Shown: positions 1 to 6,785 of the stretch, piece by piece
Layout of the letters: every line of letters starts with the position of its first letter
Numbering within the stretch: the first letter of the stretch is position 1
Assembly: GCA_018816815.1 (NCBI GenBank)
Contig: JAHIVD010000053.1
Location: forward strand, 1-16,528
Reading direction: 5' to 3'
DNA: 16,528 nucleotides
Origin: Patescibacteria group bacterium
GTDB taxonomy: Bacteria; Patescibacteriota; Microgenomatia; Daviesbacterales; UBA10151
Made by a program: the position numbers and the translations under genes
Notes under the pieces: generated by a model
The model's input: the letters and a program-made list of their open reading frames with translations, nothing else
What the model was told of the DNA's origin: nothing
Database searches by the model: none

Positions 1-68
1 ATCCGTTTACGTAAGAAGAAAGAAGTGTTTATATTTAAAGACCTAATTAGGTTTAGAGAATATAAGAT

Positions 69-143
69 TGCCGGATAGATTAATGGTAAATCGTCGCGCT
101 CTGGACGCGAAGATTCTAGGTTCGAGTCCTAGTCCGGCAGCCA
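69..143 (+). tRNA. tRNA-Gln (anticodon CTG) with encoded CCA
   Basis: A complete cloverleaf can be drawn. The acceptor stem is TGCCGGA (69-75) paired with TCCGGCA (133-139), then discriminator G140 and CCA 141-143. The D arm is GATT/AATC (78-81, 89-92). The anticodon stem is TCGCG/CGCGA (94-98, 106-110) with loop CTCTGGA and anticodon CTG at 101-103. The T arm is CTAGG/CCTAG (116-120, 128-132) around TTCGAGT. The U1-A72 first pair is typical of bacterial tRNA-Gln and supports the identity, which reads CAG codons. Its 3' end is the start of a 52-bp direct repeat, and the next gene is a serine recombinase, so the tRNA is probably the insertion target of an element. Confidence 0.95.
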
Positions 144-189
144 AGACGGGCAGGCATGTAACCCTGCCCTCATGATTCACACGCTCAAA
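138..189 (+). repeat. 52-bp direct repeat, copy 1 (possible attachment site at the tRNA 3' end)
   Basis: Begins with the last six bases of the tRNA (CAGCCA) and continues 46 bp beyond it. It matches 4033-4084 at 45 of 52 positions, with the first 19 bases differing at only one site. Inside is a hairpin, GGGCAGG (148-154) with CCTGCCC (163-169) around an 8-nt loop; no T-run follows, so it is a poor intrinsic terminator. It lies between the tRNA and the recombinase. The position fits attL of an integrated element; a conserved tRNA-trailer structure is the alternative. Confidence 0.7.
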
Positions 190-277
190 TCTCGGATGTT
201 GAGCCTAGGGTGAGATTCCGTGATTTGATTTTGGTTAAAACAGGCACTTATTCCATCAGATTAATAGCGGTGGAAAA

Positions 278-1624
278 TTAAATATCTTTGGATAATTCTT
301 GGATCTCTTCAGGAGAAGATCCTATGAATTTATTCTTTATATACATCTGTTTGCCTAAAGCTATTACCAAATCTCTTTTCTCACTTATGGTTCCGTTGTA
401 TAAAATATATCTGGCAAAGCTTACGGGATCCAGCGGTCTGCTGTTGGGGCTGATGTCCTGTTCATATGAAACCTCTTCCCTGATTGATTGGTAAGTTAAA
501 ACGCTTGATTGTAGTACCTCTGTTAATTTTAGGTGATTAGGATGAGCAATGTTCATGAAATTAATATATCTTAGAATTTGTTTAATTAGCTTATCCTCGT
601 CAATGTATGGTTCAGGACAGCTATTAAGTTTGCGGGTGCAGTGGTAATAGATATGCCTTCTGGGCTCCGACCATTTTCTTTTTCTAAACCTGTCCTCACC
701 AAGCATATTTCCTTTACAGGTTCCGCATTTAAAAAGTCCTTTGAAAGTTGTTGCTTTTTCTCCCCAAGGGGATTTGGGACAGGTAATGAGTTGAGTCTGT
801 ACTTTATCAAATAGTTGTTTGGTTACTAATGGTGGGTGTTTACCCTGGTACCAGGTTCCGCTTTTAATCGGGTATTCAAACTCTCCATAGTAGAAGGGAT
901 TTTTAAGCATTTGGTAGATCATGCTTAAGGTGACTTTCTTTCCCGATCTGGTTGTAAAACCAATACTATCAAGCCAGCGATAGATATCCCTACCGCTATC
1001 TCTACTCTCACCCACTCTTTTAAACATCTTAGTCATAATGTGTCCTCGCTCTGGATCTACGATAATATCCTTTACTCCGGCAAATGATCGGTTAAAGTAC
1101 CCGATTGGAGGAGGTCCCGGTCTCCAGCCCATTTCGCACTTGGCTCTGATACCTCGCTTCACATTGAGTCCCTTCTGATCGTTCTCCAATTTAGCCTGAG
1201 AGCAAAGGATCATTAGGAGGAATTTTTCATTAGGATTGTTTGAAAAACTTTGGCTAAAGGTTTTAATCTGCTGCAACTTTCCTTGATCCATCAGATCAAC
1301 CAGTGTTCCTAAGTCTCCTGCATTTCTACTCAGCCTATCTGGTGCCCAAGTTAGAATGCCAGTAAACATCCCAACTCTTATATCATTTAGAAGTTGGTTA
1401 AATACTGGTCTTTGCCCCGACATTTTGGCAGAATGGCTTTCTCTTCTGATTTCTTTTATAAATACACCATCCCGGATTGCCAGATCATTCATTTCCTTAA
1501 TCTGGGAGTCGATTGACATAGCCTGTCTTTCATCATCTTCACTACTCTTCCTAGAGTAGAGGCAATACTCAATTTGGGGTATTTGGCTAATCTCTCTTGA
1601 TCTAATCTGGTTAGTAGGTTCCAT
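278..1624 (-). CDS. Large serine recombinase / integrase
   Basis: Site-specific DNA recombinase of the large serine family, 448 aa from the ATG at 1624. The frame opens upstream with a TTG at 1639, but ATG (Met-Glu-Pro-Thr) is the better start. The N-terminal resolvase domain begins around residue 19 with a YSRKSSEDD segment whose Ser27 is the expected nucleophile, and has the APDRLSR segment near 95-101. The middle recombinase domain (about 165-270) includes GWRPGPPPIGY. A zinc ribbon follows with Cys pairs at 300/303 and 329/336. The C-terminal region is helical and lacks a long coiled coil, so the protein is shorter than phage integrases of the phiC31 type. It lies directly beside tRNA-Gln with its 3' end toward the tRNA, and the 52-bp repeats bracket it. 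It is the likely enzyme that moved this segment. No clear Shine-Dalgarno sequence is seen. Confidence 0.9.
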   Translation of the reverse strand: MEPTNQIRSREISQIPQIEYCLYSRKSSEDDERQAMSIDSQIKEMNDLAIRDGVFIKEIRRESHSAKMSGQRPVFNQLLNDIRVGMFTGILTWAPDRLSRNAGDLGTLVDLMDQGKLQQIKTFSQSFSNNPNEKFLLMILCSQAKLENDQKGLNVKRGIRAKCEMGWRPGPPPIGYFNRSFAGVKDIIVDPERGHIMTKMFKRVGESRDSGRDIYRWLDSIGFTTRSGKKVTLSMIYQMLKNPFYYGEFEYPIKSGTWYQGKHPPLVTKQLFDKVQTQLITCPKSPWGEKATTFKGLFKCGTCKGNMLGEDRFRKRKWSEPRRHIYYHCTRKLNSCPEPYIDEDKLIKQILRYINFMNIAHPNHLKLTEVLQSSVLTYQSIREEVSYEQDISPNSRPLDPVSFARYILYNGTISEKRDLVIALGKQMYIKNKFIGSSPEEIQELSKDI

Positions 1625-1866
1625 TAGTTGTAGGCTCAAGGATGCCGCAAAAAGAGATGAAAGTCCAGCCGGGAGGATTACTATAGCAACTAAATAAAGT
1701 CGATTCTGGGTTCTGGCTTATTCAATTTTTCCATCAGCTTGATACATTGTATTAGGACAAGAGGCTATAGTGACATAAAGGTTCCTGACCGGTACGCTCA
1801 GCAAGTTCAGTTTAGGCTGTTACAATAACCCCTTTTAAAATTTGTTAGAAATGAAGCATTAAATTT

Positions 1867-1896
1867 TTGACTTTTAGCCCAAAATCCGTTTATACT
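1867..1896 (+). promoter_or_regulatory. Sigma70-type promoter, leaderless
   Basis: TTGACT (1867-1872), an 18-bp spacer, then TATACT (1891-1896). The start codon of the next gene is at 1905, eight bases after the -10 box, so transcription would begin at or within a few bases of the ATG. The rest of the gap from 1640 to 1866 shows no gene or repeat that I can support. Confidence 0.65.
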
Positions 1897-1904
1897 TATG
1901 GTAT

Positions 1905-3068
1905 ATGGAGATGGAAAATACTGAACAAAATAAACACCTTGAAGATGTTTCTACAACTACCAAGTTAAAACGAAATCCTCTAAATCAAAAAGGTAATTTT
2001 GCATTGATTATTGGAGTTGTTGCAGTTGTGTTAATTGCAATTTTTGGTGTATATAAATTAAGGACTAACTCTGTTAAAACAGAAGACTTAAACCGCCCAT
2101 CAAACCAACAATCCCAATCTCTAACTCCGCCCACTATAATCAACAAAGATTTGTTCACAGGATTAAAGCGACCAAAGATAGAACAGCAGGGTCAGAAATT
2201 GGTATTTACTGATGGTGGACTTTATGGTTATCAAATGGATTTTACAGGTATTCCAGAGGCAACCATCACTAATGCTGATGGGCCAGGATACCCTTTCCCA
2301 ACATTTGAATTTGATATGTATAAATTAAAACCACCTCAAAATAAAAGTATGGGTGGAAGTGTCGCCAGATTTACTTTCTCTGTTCCAATGGAAAATCCTG
2401 AAAACTTAACTCTGGAAGATTTTGCAAAGCAGGAGTTAGAATATAAGGAGGGGAGAACAGAAGGTGGTTATGGAGGACCTAGTATTATAAGTAAAATCAC
2501 TCCGACAACACTGGGTACTAAAAAAGGTGTAACATGGGATACTCAACAAGAAAGTAAAGTTTTCTTCTCAAAGCATTATTTACTTGAACAAAACGGAAAA
2601 CTAATTTACTCCACTATGTATAGCTGGAATGAACCTGATTTTCAGAGAGCATTGGTTCAGTACAATAAAGTCGTTTCATCTTTGGAAATGACGAAAACTC
2701 CTATCAAAATAGATAAAGATGTATTTTATCTTTGGACAAAGCAGAAACCAAATGATGTTTTGGCGCAATATTCTCCGCATGGTGATATTGGTGAGTCTGT
2801 TCCTACAATAGGGTCTGGATGGCAACCTAATACTGAATTGGAGGTCAAAATCACAGAAGCATCTAATGATGCCTTTAACACTGTTGATGGTAAATTAAAG
2901 ACGGATGATAAAGGCCACTTTGAGGGACACTTTACAATTCCACAGAGATTCGCTAATGCTGATGTGCCATTTCTACGAGTACAGGTTTCCAATCCTAACG
3001 GTCAGCCTAGTAGCCAGTATATCCAGAAAGCAGAAGTTATACTTTACTTCCTAGACAACATACACTAA
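1905..3068 (+). CDS. Membrane-anchored extracytoplasmic protein, unknown function
   Basis: 387 aa, family not recognised. A short charged cytoplasmic N-terminus (1-30) is followed by one strong transmembrane segment at about 31-51, with a flanking Lys-rich stretch that puts the N-terminus inside. Next comes a Ser/Gln/Pro-rich linker (about 55-80) and a large domain. The final roughly 100 residues (about 275-387) contain a GSGWQPNTELEV stretch followed by DDKGHFEGHFTIP. This pattern is usual in small Ig-like beta-sandwich modules of surface proteins (inference from pattern only). It probably sits on the outer face of the cell membrane. A second start, Met3, is possible. It lies inside the putative element between the recombinase and ung and has its own promoter, so it is probably cargo. 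Confidence 0.7.
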   Translation: MEMENTEQNKHLEDVSTTTKLKRNPLNQKGNFALIIGVVAVVLIAIFGVYKLRTNSVKTEDLNRPSNQQSQSLTPPTIINKDLFTGLKRPKIEQQGQKLVFTDGGLYGYQMDFTGIPEATITNADGPGYPFPTFEFDMYKLKPPQNKSMGGSVARFTFSVPMENPENLTLEDFAKQELEYKEGRTEGGYGGPSIISKITPTTLGTKKGVTWDTQQESKVFFSKHYLLEQNGKLIYSTMYSWNEPDFQRALVQYNKVVSSLEMTKTPIKIDKDVFYLWTKQKPNDVLAQYSPHGDIGESVPTIGSGWQPNTELEVKITEASNDAFNTVDGKLKTDDKGHFEGHFTIPQRFANADVPFLRVQVSNPNGQPSSQYIQKAEVILYFLDNIH

Positions 3069-3104
3069 TTTAGTTTGCATATGCAAATATCTGATTTCTA
3101 TAAA

Positions 3105-3125
3105 AAGTTCCCACATAGTCAACCG
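3105..3125 (+). repeat. 21-bp direct repeat left of ung, copy 1
   Basis: Matches 3907-3927 at 20 of 21 positions; core CACATAGTCAACCG here, AACATAGTCAACCG in the other copy. It lies 64 bp past the end of ung and inside a 22-codon open frame (3081-3149) that reads like a protein remnant. The two copies enclose ung and nothing else. Confidence 0.6.
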
Positions 3126-3188
3126 TTTCCGGATGGAGATTATCATTGACTGCTAACTCATGATTTCCCATATTCACAATGTATGCAT

Positions 3189-3854
3189 TTAGCGCCAATC
3201 TATAGGTGTTACTCCTTGTGCTTGAAGGTATTGATTACATTGACTAAAGTGATGCTTGCCGAAAAATAGCGATGCAGAATACGGAGATGGATGTCCGGAT
3301 GTCAGTATTAAATTTTGATCTCTGTTGATTACCGCGCCTTTTGTTTGAGCGTATTTTCCCCACAACAAGTATACTAGGTGAGTACAGTTGGTGTTAAGTG
3401 TTTGGATGACGGTATCGGTAAATTGCTCCCAACCTATTCCGGCATGAGAAGCAGGTTTATTTGCCAACACCGTTAGCACGCTATTTAGCATAAGAACGCC
3501 TTGAGTCGCCCAGCGCGAAAGATCTCCCGAAGATAATGGTGTAACTCCTAAATCGTTCCGTATTTCTTGAAATATATTTTTAAGGGAAGGTGGAAATGTA
3601 ACTCCATCATTGACTGAAAATGATAATCCATTTGCTTGGCCTGCTCCATGATATGGATCCTGTCCAACGATAACAACCTTCACGCAGTCCAATGAGCAGA
3701 GATCAAAAGCCCTGAGAATGTTTCGAGCCGGTGGATATACCTGTTTAGTTTGGTATTGGTCCCGGACACTAGTGGTCAATGCTTCCCAATATGGTTTGAG
3801 GAATTCGGATTCTAATGCTTTTTTCCATGTTGAATCAATTTTAATATTACTCAT
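3189..3854 (-). CDS. ung: Uracil-DNA glycosylase, family 1
   Basis: Removes uracil from DNA to start base-excision repair in the cytoplasm. It is 221 aa, the normal length for family 1. The water-activating motif GQDPYHG is at residues 64-70 with catalytic Asp66. The LMLNSVLTV stretch (121-129) and the HPSPYSAS leucine-loop motif (188-195) with His188 are intact. The start ATG is at 3854. A TATAAT box on the minus strand (3880-3885 in plus coordinates) would give a leader of about 20 nt without a Shine-Dalgarno sequence. The gene sits inside the tRNA-flanked element and is itself bracketed by 21-bp direct repeats, which is odd for a housekeeping repair gene and suggests acquisition by transfer. 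Confidence 0.95.
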   Translation of the reverse strand: MSNIKIDSTWKKALESEFLKPYWEALTTSVRDQYQTKQVYPPARNILRAFDLCSLDCVKVVIVGQDPYHGAGQANGLSFSVNDGVTFPPSLKNIFQEIRNDLGVTPLSSGDLSRWATQGVLMLNSVLTVLANKPASHAGIGWEQFTDTVIQTLNTNCTHLVYLLWGKYAQTKGAVINRDQNLILTSGHPSPYSASLFFGKHHFSQCNQYLQAQGVTPIDWR

Positions 3855-3906
3855 TTAACTATTATTATTGGCATCCATGATTATACTTATTTGTAAAAGA
3901 AATAAT

Positions 3907-3927
3907 AAGTTCCAACATAGTCAACCG
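3907..3927 (+). repeat. 21-bp direct repeat right of ung, copy 2
   Basis: Second copy of the 3105-3125 repeat, one mismatch. It lies about 50 bp upstream of the ung start, roughly where the -35 region of the ung promoter would be. The gap between ung and the next gene (3855-4179) otherwise holds the second outer repeat and a promoter. Confidence 0.6.
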
Positions 3928-4004
3928 GCACTAGTATCAAATATGAATAAACTGTTGTAAATAATTTATTGTTAGATTTACTGGTTGGTAAGATTTTAAC
4001 CAAT

Positions 4005-4084
4005 CGTAGATTCTAAACGTGTTGTCCAGAGCCAGCCAAGACGTGCAGGTATGTAACCGTACCCTCAACATTCACACCCTCAAA
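4005..4084 (+). repeat. Outer repeat copy 2 with decayed tRNA 3' part (possible attR)
   Basis: Positions 4033-4084 match 138-189 at 45 of 52 bases. Upstream of this block, 4005-4015 matches the tRNA at 108-118 (10 of 11, through AGATTCTA). The part corresponding to the T arm has diverged by substitutions and about 2 bp of deletion. The copy can also fold into a hairpin (GTGC-A-GGT / ACC-GTAC, 4043-4062), in a pairing register different from copy 1. A displaced, non-functional tRNA 3' end at the far side of an integrase-bearing segment is what tRNA-targeted integration leaves behind. Confidence 0.6.
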
Positions 4085-4139
4085 ACCATCAGACTATCTG
4101 AATAGTGAAGCTGGAGAATTTTATAATGCCCCACACCCT

Positions 4140-4168
4140 TTGGATTATAGGGTAAAAAATGGTAAGAT
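4140..4168 (+). promoter_or_regulatory. Extended -10 promoter for the NDK-like operon
   Basis: TTGGAT (4140-4145), 17-bp spacer ending in TGG, then TAAGAT (4163-4168). The first start codon is at 4180, eleven bases after the -10 box, which leaves a leader of about 4-5 nt. Confidence 0.5.
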
Positions 4169-4179
4169 AACAAGTCCTT

Positions 4180-4311
4180 ATGAGCAAAAAGGATTTTGAG
4201 AAGGTTAAAGACCTAAAACAGCAAATCGTAAAACTGAAAACTTTTGTAGATTTTCTAGACTATATGACTACATTAAGAAAGATTAAGGAGGTAAATGACA
4301 AGCACGATTGA
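4180..4311 (+). CDS. Small 43-aa helical protein
   Basis: Open frame of 43 codons, starting MSKKDFEKVKDL and ending VNDKHD, rich in Lys, Asp and Leu with heptad-like spacing that suggests a helix or short coiled coil. It starts close behind an extended -10 promoter and its last 17 bp overlap the next gene. The next gene's strong Shine-Dalgarno sequence (AAGGAGGT, 4285-4292) lies inside this frame, as expected of translational coupling. Function unknown. It could instead be a translated leader with no function of its own; length and lysine bias keep confidence moderate. Confidence 0.5.
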   Translation: MSKKDFEKVKDLKQQIVKLKTFVDFLDYMTTLRKIKEVNDKHD

Positions 4312-5017
4312 GAGATTAAAAGCGACTTCGCAGGGGCTTACAGAATTCTCAAGAAGACCACGAGACAAATTCATACCAGTTATCGGTGAGCAGGAAGCAC
4401 GATTAAAGGAGAATCTTGCAGTATTAGAAAGAGAAAAAATCTCCTTGATAGCTGAAATTTTAAATGATCCTGAGTTACATAATCTTATAGACCAGGGAAG
4501 AATTACTTTTGCAATGATACGTCCGAACTTGCAGCTGGGACAACGCACAAATTTACCCGATCCGGAAATAGAAGTATTAATTAAAGATAGGATTAAACAA
4601 CAATTTGAGATTGTTTTTGAACTACCGGTAGTTTTTAGTGCTGATGCAGCCAGCGAATTTTACAATGATGTTAAACCTGCTCTAGCAGAGCTGTTAATAC
4701 CTCAAGGCGCTCCAAGATGTGGGGATGCGTTAACATATTGGGATTCTTTCTTAAATGTTATAACTGGTGGAAAAACTACGATCTTGTTATTATTTGATAA
4801 AGATGCAAATGATCATGACGATTACGACAACGCAGTGACAAGATGGAGAGGTCTTATGGGTCCTACTTTACCAGATCCACAACGTGATCGAGGTACTTTG
4901 AGAGGAGACTTCGGAAATCGTATCAACAATATTGTTCACGGGAGCGATAGTATTAATAGCGTCCGGAGAGAAGTCTTATGGTTAGCAGATAAAATAGGTC
5001 AGACAATCGGAGTGTAG
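4295..5017 (+). CDS. Divergent nucleoside-diphosphate-kinase-like protein
   Basis: 240 aa. Residues about 69-240 follow the NDK fold in order: an ITFAMIRPN first strand (69-77), an ITGGKTTILLLF strand (156-167), R183/R185 with GLMGPT (186-191), GTLRGDF (200-206), and the active-site motif NIVHGSDS (212-219) with phospho-acceptor His215. Glu226 follows. In known NDKs the enzyme moves gamma-phosphate between nucleotides through this His. Two oddities are seen: the Lys of the usual IKPD motif is Arg76, and there is an extra N-terminal helical region of about 65 residues plus a longer middle segment than the roughly 140-aa classical enzyme. Activity is therefore plausible but the substrate may differ. 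AAGGAGGT ends only 2 nt before the ATG, an unusually tight spacing. It is followed 20 bp later by a kinase-fold-like gene. Confidence 0.75.
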   Translation: MTSTIERLKATSQGLTEFSRRPRDKFIPVIGEQEARLKENLAVLEREKISLIAEILNDPELHNLIDQGRITFAMIRPNLQLGQRTNLPDPEIEVLIKDRIKQQFEIVFELPVVFSADAASEFYNDVKPALAELLIPQGAPRCGDALTYWDSFLNVITGGKTTILLLFDKDANDHDDYDNAVTRWRGLMGPTLPDPQRDRGTLRGDFGNRINNIVHGSDSINSVRREVLWLADKIGQTIGV

Positions 5018-5037
5018 GTTTTTAAAAAATTATTAAA

Positions 5038-5724
5038 ATGATCGAAGCAGTTCTTCATATTCCTGCGGAAGCTCTACTTTACAATTTAAATGTTGTAAAT
5101 CCGTGTGAGCAGATATTAGGAATGAGCAGAATTTTTGACAGTGGAATGCGATCCGAGAGCTGGATATATGGATATGAAATTTCTGTAAGGGATCCATCGG
5201 GCAAGGATTCTGTCAGATACCTAAAAGAGAAAAATATAATCTGCATGGGAGGAAATTTAGAAGAAAAAGCAGCTCAACACATGAGAAGAGCGTTGCATCT
5301 GCAAGAGCTAGGTATACCTCAACCTATTACTTATGGAGTGAGAAGAGCTACTTTGTACCAAGAGTTTGTGCCGACTGACTCAACACCAGAAACATTTGAG
5401 AAATTGTCAAAAAATCATGCTGTTACAGAAGAATCAATAAGACTTATGCAACAGCTTATTATAATAGGTACAACATTAGATGAGGCTGGATACAAACCAC
5501 TTAATTTTTTGGCTGATTTATTGTTTGATCCAAAAACAGGAAGATTTATTTACATAGACACAGGATCAGATTTAGGCGATCCTAATCCGCAACTCCCTGT
5601 TTGTTATAATAGTCAAGTAGTGTTATTAAGAAGATTTCCACAGCATCATGGGTATATTTTGAGTCGGTATGCGGAGTGTATGTCAGAAAAACCTTCCTTA
5701 GAGTGTGTTTATATCGTATATTAG
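5038..5724 (+). CDS. Kinase-fold-like protein, possibly inactive
   Basis: 228 aa, not assigned to a named family. The order of elements resembles the protein-kinase/aminoglycoside-phosphotransferase fold. There is a glutamate-containing helix near 75-90 and a YQEFV segment at 107-111 at the place of a hinge. GYKPLNFLADLLFDPKTGRF (151-170) sits where the catalytic loop and following strand lie, and IDTGSDLG (173-180) at the place of the metal-binding DFG. The usual His-x-Asp catalytic aspartate is not visible in the loop, so it may be a pseudokinase or a very divergent enzyme. It lies 20 bp after the NDK-like gene with no Shine-Dalgarno sequence and is probably co-transcribed. The assignment is from pattern only. 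Confidence 0.55.
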   Translation: MIEAVLHIPAEALLYNLNVVNPCEQILGMSRIFDSGMRSESWIYGYEISVRDPSGKDSVRYLKEKNIICMGGNLEEKAAQHMRRALHLQELGIPQPITYGVRRATLYQEFVPTDSTPETFEKLSKNHAVTEESIRLMQQLIIIGTTLDEAGYKPLNFLADLLFDPKTGRFIYIDTGSDLGDPNPQLPVCYNSQVVLLRRFPQHHGYILSRYAECMSEKPSLECVYIVY

Positions 5725-5725
5725 A

Positions 5726-5750
5726 ACTTCTGTTTTAGAAGTGGTATAAA
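5726..5750 (+). promoter_or_regulatory. Inverted repeat and extended -10 box
   Basis: ACTTCT (5726-5731) and AGAAGT (5737-5742) form a 6-5-6 dyad right after the stop of the previous gene. They are followed at once by TGG-TATAAA (5742-5750), an extended -10 box, with a GTG start at 5758. The dyad could be a weak hairpin or an operator; there is no T-run. Confidence 0.4.
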
Positions 5751-5757
5751 TACTTGC

Positions 5758-6015
5758 GTGCATGATAAAAAGAAAATAATAATTACAGGTGATAAAGGAA
5801 CTATTGGCCAGATATTTCGTTAAGGTCTTAAAGATTATCAGATAACTGGTTTAGATTTACCGGATAGTGATGTACGAGACTACGAAATTTTATCAAGAGT
5901 AGCTTCTGGCAGCTTTGCAATTATTCACCTGGCTTGGAATACTCAAGTGGATTTCTGGTTATCACACACCCGGTGCGCAACAGTCTTTTTTAACAGAAAA
6001 TCATGGTTTAAATAA
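5758..6015 (+). pseudogene. Broken NAD-dependent epimerase/dehydratase fragment
   Basis: Reading from the GTG at 5758, the first 20 residues contain the Rossmann motif TGDKGTIG (GxxGxxG), then an in-frame TAA at 5821. The same frame continues with QITGLDLPDSDVRDYE and FAIIHLAWNTQVDF, the normal succession of nucleotide-binding strand 2, acidic D-x-R-D stretch and strand 4 in short-chain epimerases. It loses similarity after about 5955 and stops at 6013. Only about 65 of some 250 or more expected residues remain, with one nonsense codon, so the gene is dead. It may once have modified a sugar nucleotide. It fills most of the 354-bp gap between the genes ending at 5724 and starting at 6079. Confidence 0.7.
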
Positions 6016-6045
6016 TATATACTTGATATATACTACGTATATACT
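6016..6045 (+). repeat. Three direct repeats of TATATACT at 11-bp spacing
   Basis: TATATACT occurs at 6016-6023, 6027-6034 and 6038-6045, each followed by a different triplet (TGA, ACG, CTG). The period is 11 bp, close to one helical turn, so the copies face nearly the same side of DNA. The last copy could act as a -10 box (TATACT) for the hydrolase gene starting at 6079, giving a leader of about 27 nt. Function as operator or promoter array is inference. Confidence 0.55.
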
Positions 6046-6078
6046 CTGGGGACGGACCTAAAACAAAAGGTTTCTTTT

Positions 6079-6693
6079 ATGAAAATACACACTCTATCAG
6101 TGGGGCAATTAAGGACAAATTGTTATTTAATAGAAGATGGGGGTGAGGTGGGGATTGTTGATCCGGGAGATGACGGGGATTATATTTTAAGAAAAATAAA
6201 TGATATCAAAGCAAAAGCTGTCTGGATGATTGCTACTCATGGCCATTTTGATCATGTTTTAGGTGTTTGCGAAATTGTCCTGGCTTTAAAAATCCCTTTT
6301 TATCTATCTTCCAAAGATATTTTTTTACTGGAAAAGGCTAAAAAAAGCGCCGAGTATTTTATCAAAGCGAGAGTTGATCCAATTTTAGCCAAACCTCAAC
6401 CGGTGAAAGACGGATTAGGGTTTTTAATCGGGAAAAGCAAATTTAGGGTGATTGAAACGCCGGGCCATACACCCGGAGGAATTAGTTTATACTGCCAAAC
6501 GGGGAAAGTACTATTTTGCGGAGATTTGGTTTTCGCCAGAGGGGCGGTGGGCAGGACGGATTTTGAATATGCCTCTTCCGAGGATCTTGCAAAATCAATC
6601 AAAAAAATATTAAAACTGCCGGATAAAACAGTAGTGTATCCGGGTCATGGAGAAAATACGACTATTGGAGATATTAAAAAGGAGCCGAATTGA
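6079..6693 (+). CDS. Metallo-beta-lactamase-fold hydrolase (glyoxalase II-like)
   Basis: 204 aa, full length for the short hydroxyacylglutathione-hydrolase-like group. All metal ligands are present: HGHFDH (54-59, with His54, His56, Asp58, His59), His130 in TPGHTPGG, Asp149 in FCGDLVF and His190 in YPGHG. The VGRTDF segment (158-163) and the closing GHGENTTIGDIKKEPN are typical of this subgroup. The known chemistry is thioester hydrolysis at a two-metal site; the actual substrate here is unknown. A weak AAAAGG lies 8 nt before the ATG. A three-copy 11-bp repeat lies just upstream. Confidence 0.88.
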   Translation: MKIHTLSVGQLRTNCYLIEDGGEVGIVDPGDDGDYILRKINDIKAKAVWMIATHGHFDHVLGVCEIVLALKIPFYLSSKDIFLLEKAKKSAEYFIKARVDPILAKPQPVKDGLGFLIGKSKFRVIETPGHTPGGISLYCQTGKVLFCGDLVFARGAVGRTDFEYASSEDLAKSIKKILKLPDKTVVYPGHGENTTIGDIKKEPN

Positions 6694-6714
6694 CACCCGG
6701 GGTTTTAGTGTGTT

Positions 6715-6768
6715 TGTACATTGTACATACAGCGTATGTGTTAATAGTATGAATGTTGAATACATTCA
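6715..6768 (+). promoter_or_regulatory. Promoter region dense in dyads, before the GIY-YIG gene
   Basis: Two palindromes TGTACA (6715-6720, 6722-6727), an inverted CATAC/GTATG pair (6726-6736) and TGAATG/CATTCA (6750-6755, 6763-6768) follow one another. TTGTAC (6721-6726) and TAGTAT (6745-6750) at 18-bp spacing could be the promoter. It would start transcription near 6758, after the ATG at 6753, which favours the ATG at 6786 as the true gene start. Confidence 0.4.
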
Positions 6769-6785
6769 GGTATCCTGATGCAGGT

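Noticed and set aside
41..52. Perfect palindrome ACCTAATTAGGT before tRNA-Gln
   Set aside because: A single 12-bp AT-rich palindrome with no second copy; could be chance.
3081..3149. 22-codon frame after the surface-protein gene
   Set aside because: Protein-like composition but no ribosome site or promoter, and no family is recognisable; it may be a remnant carrying the 21-bp repeat.
4273..4548. Minus-strand open frame opposite the NDK-like gene
   Set aside because: Antisense shadow of a plus-strand gene with clear NDK motifs; no start signal.
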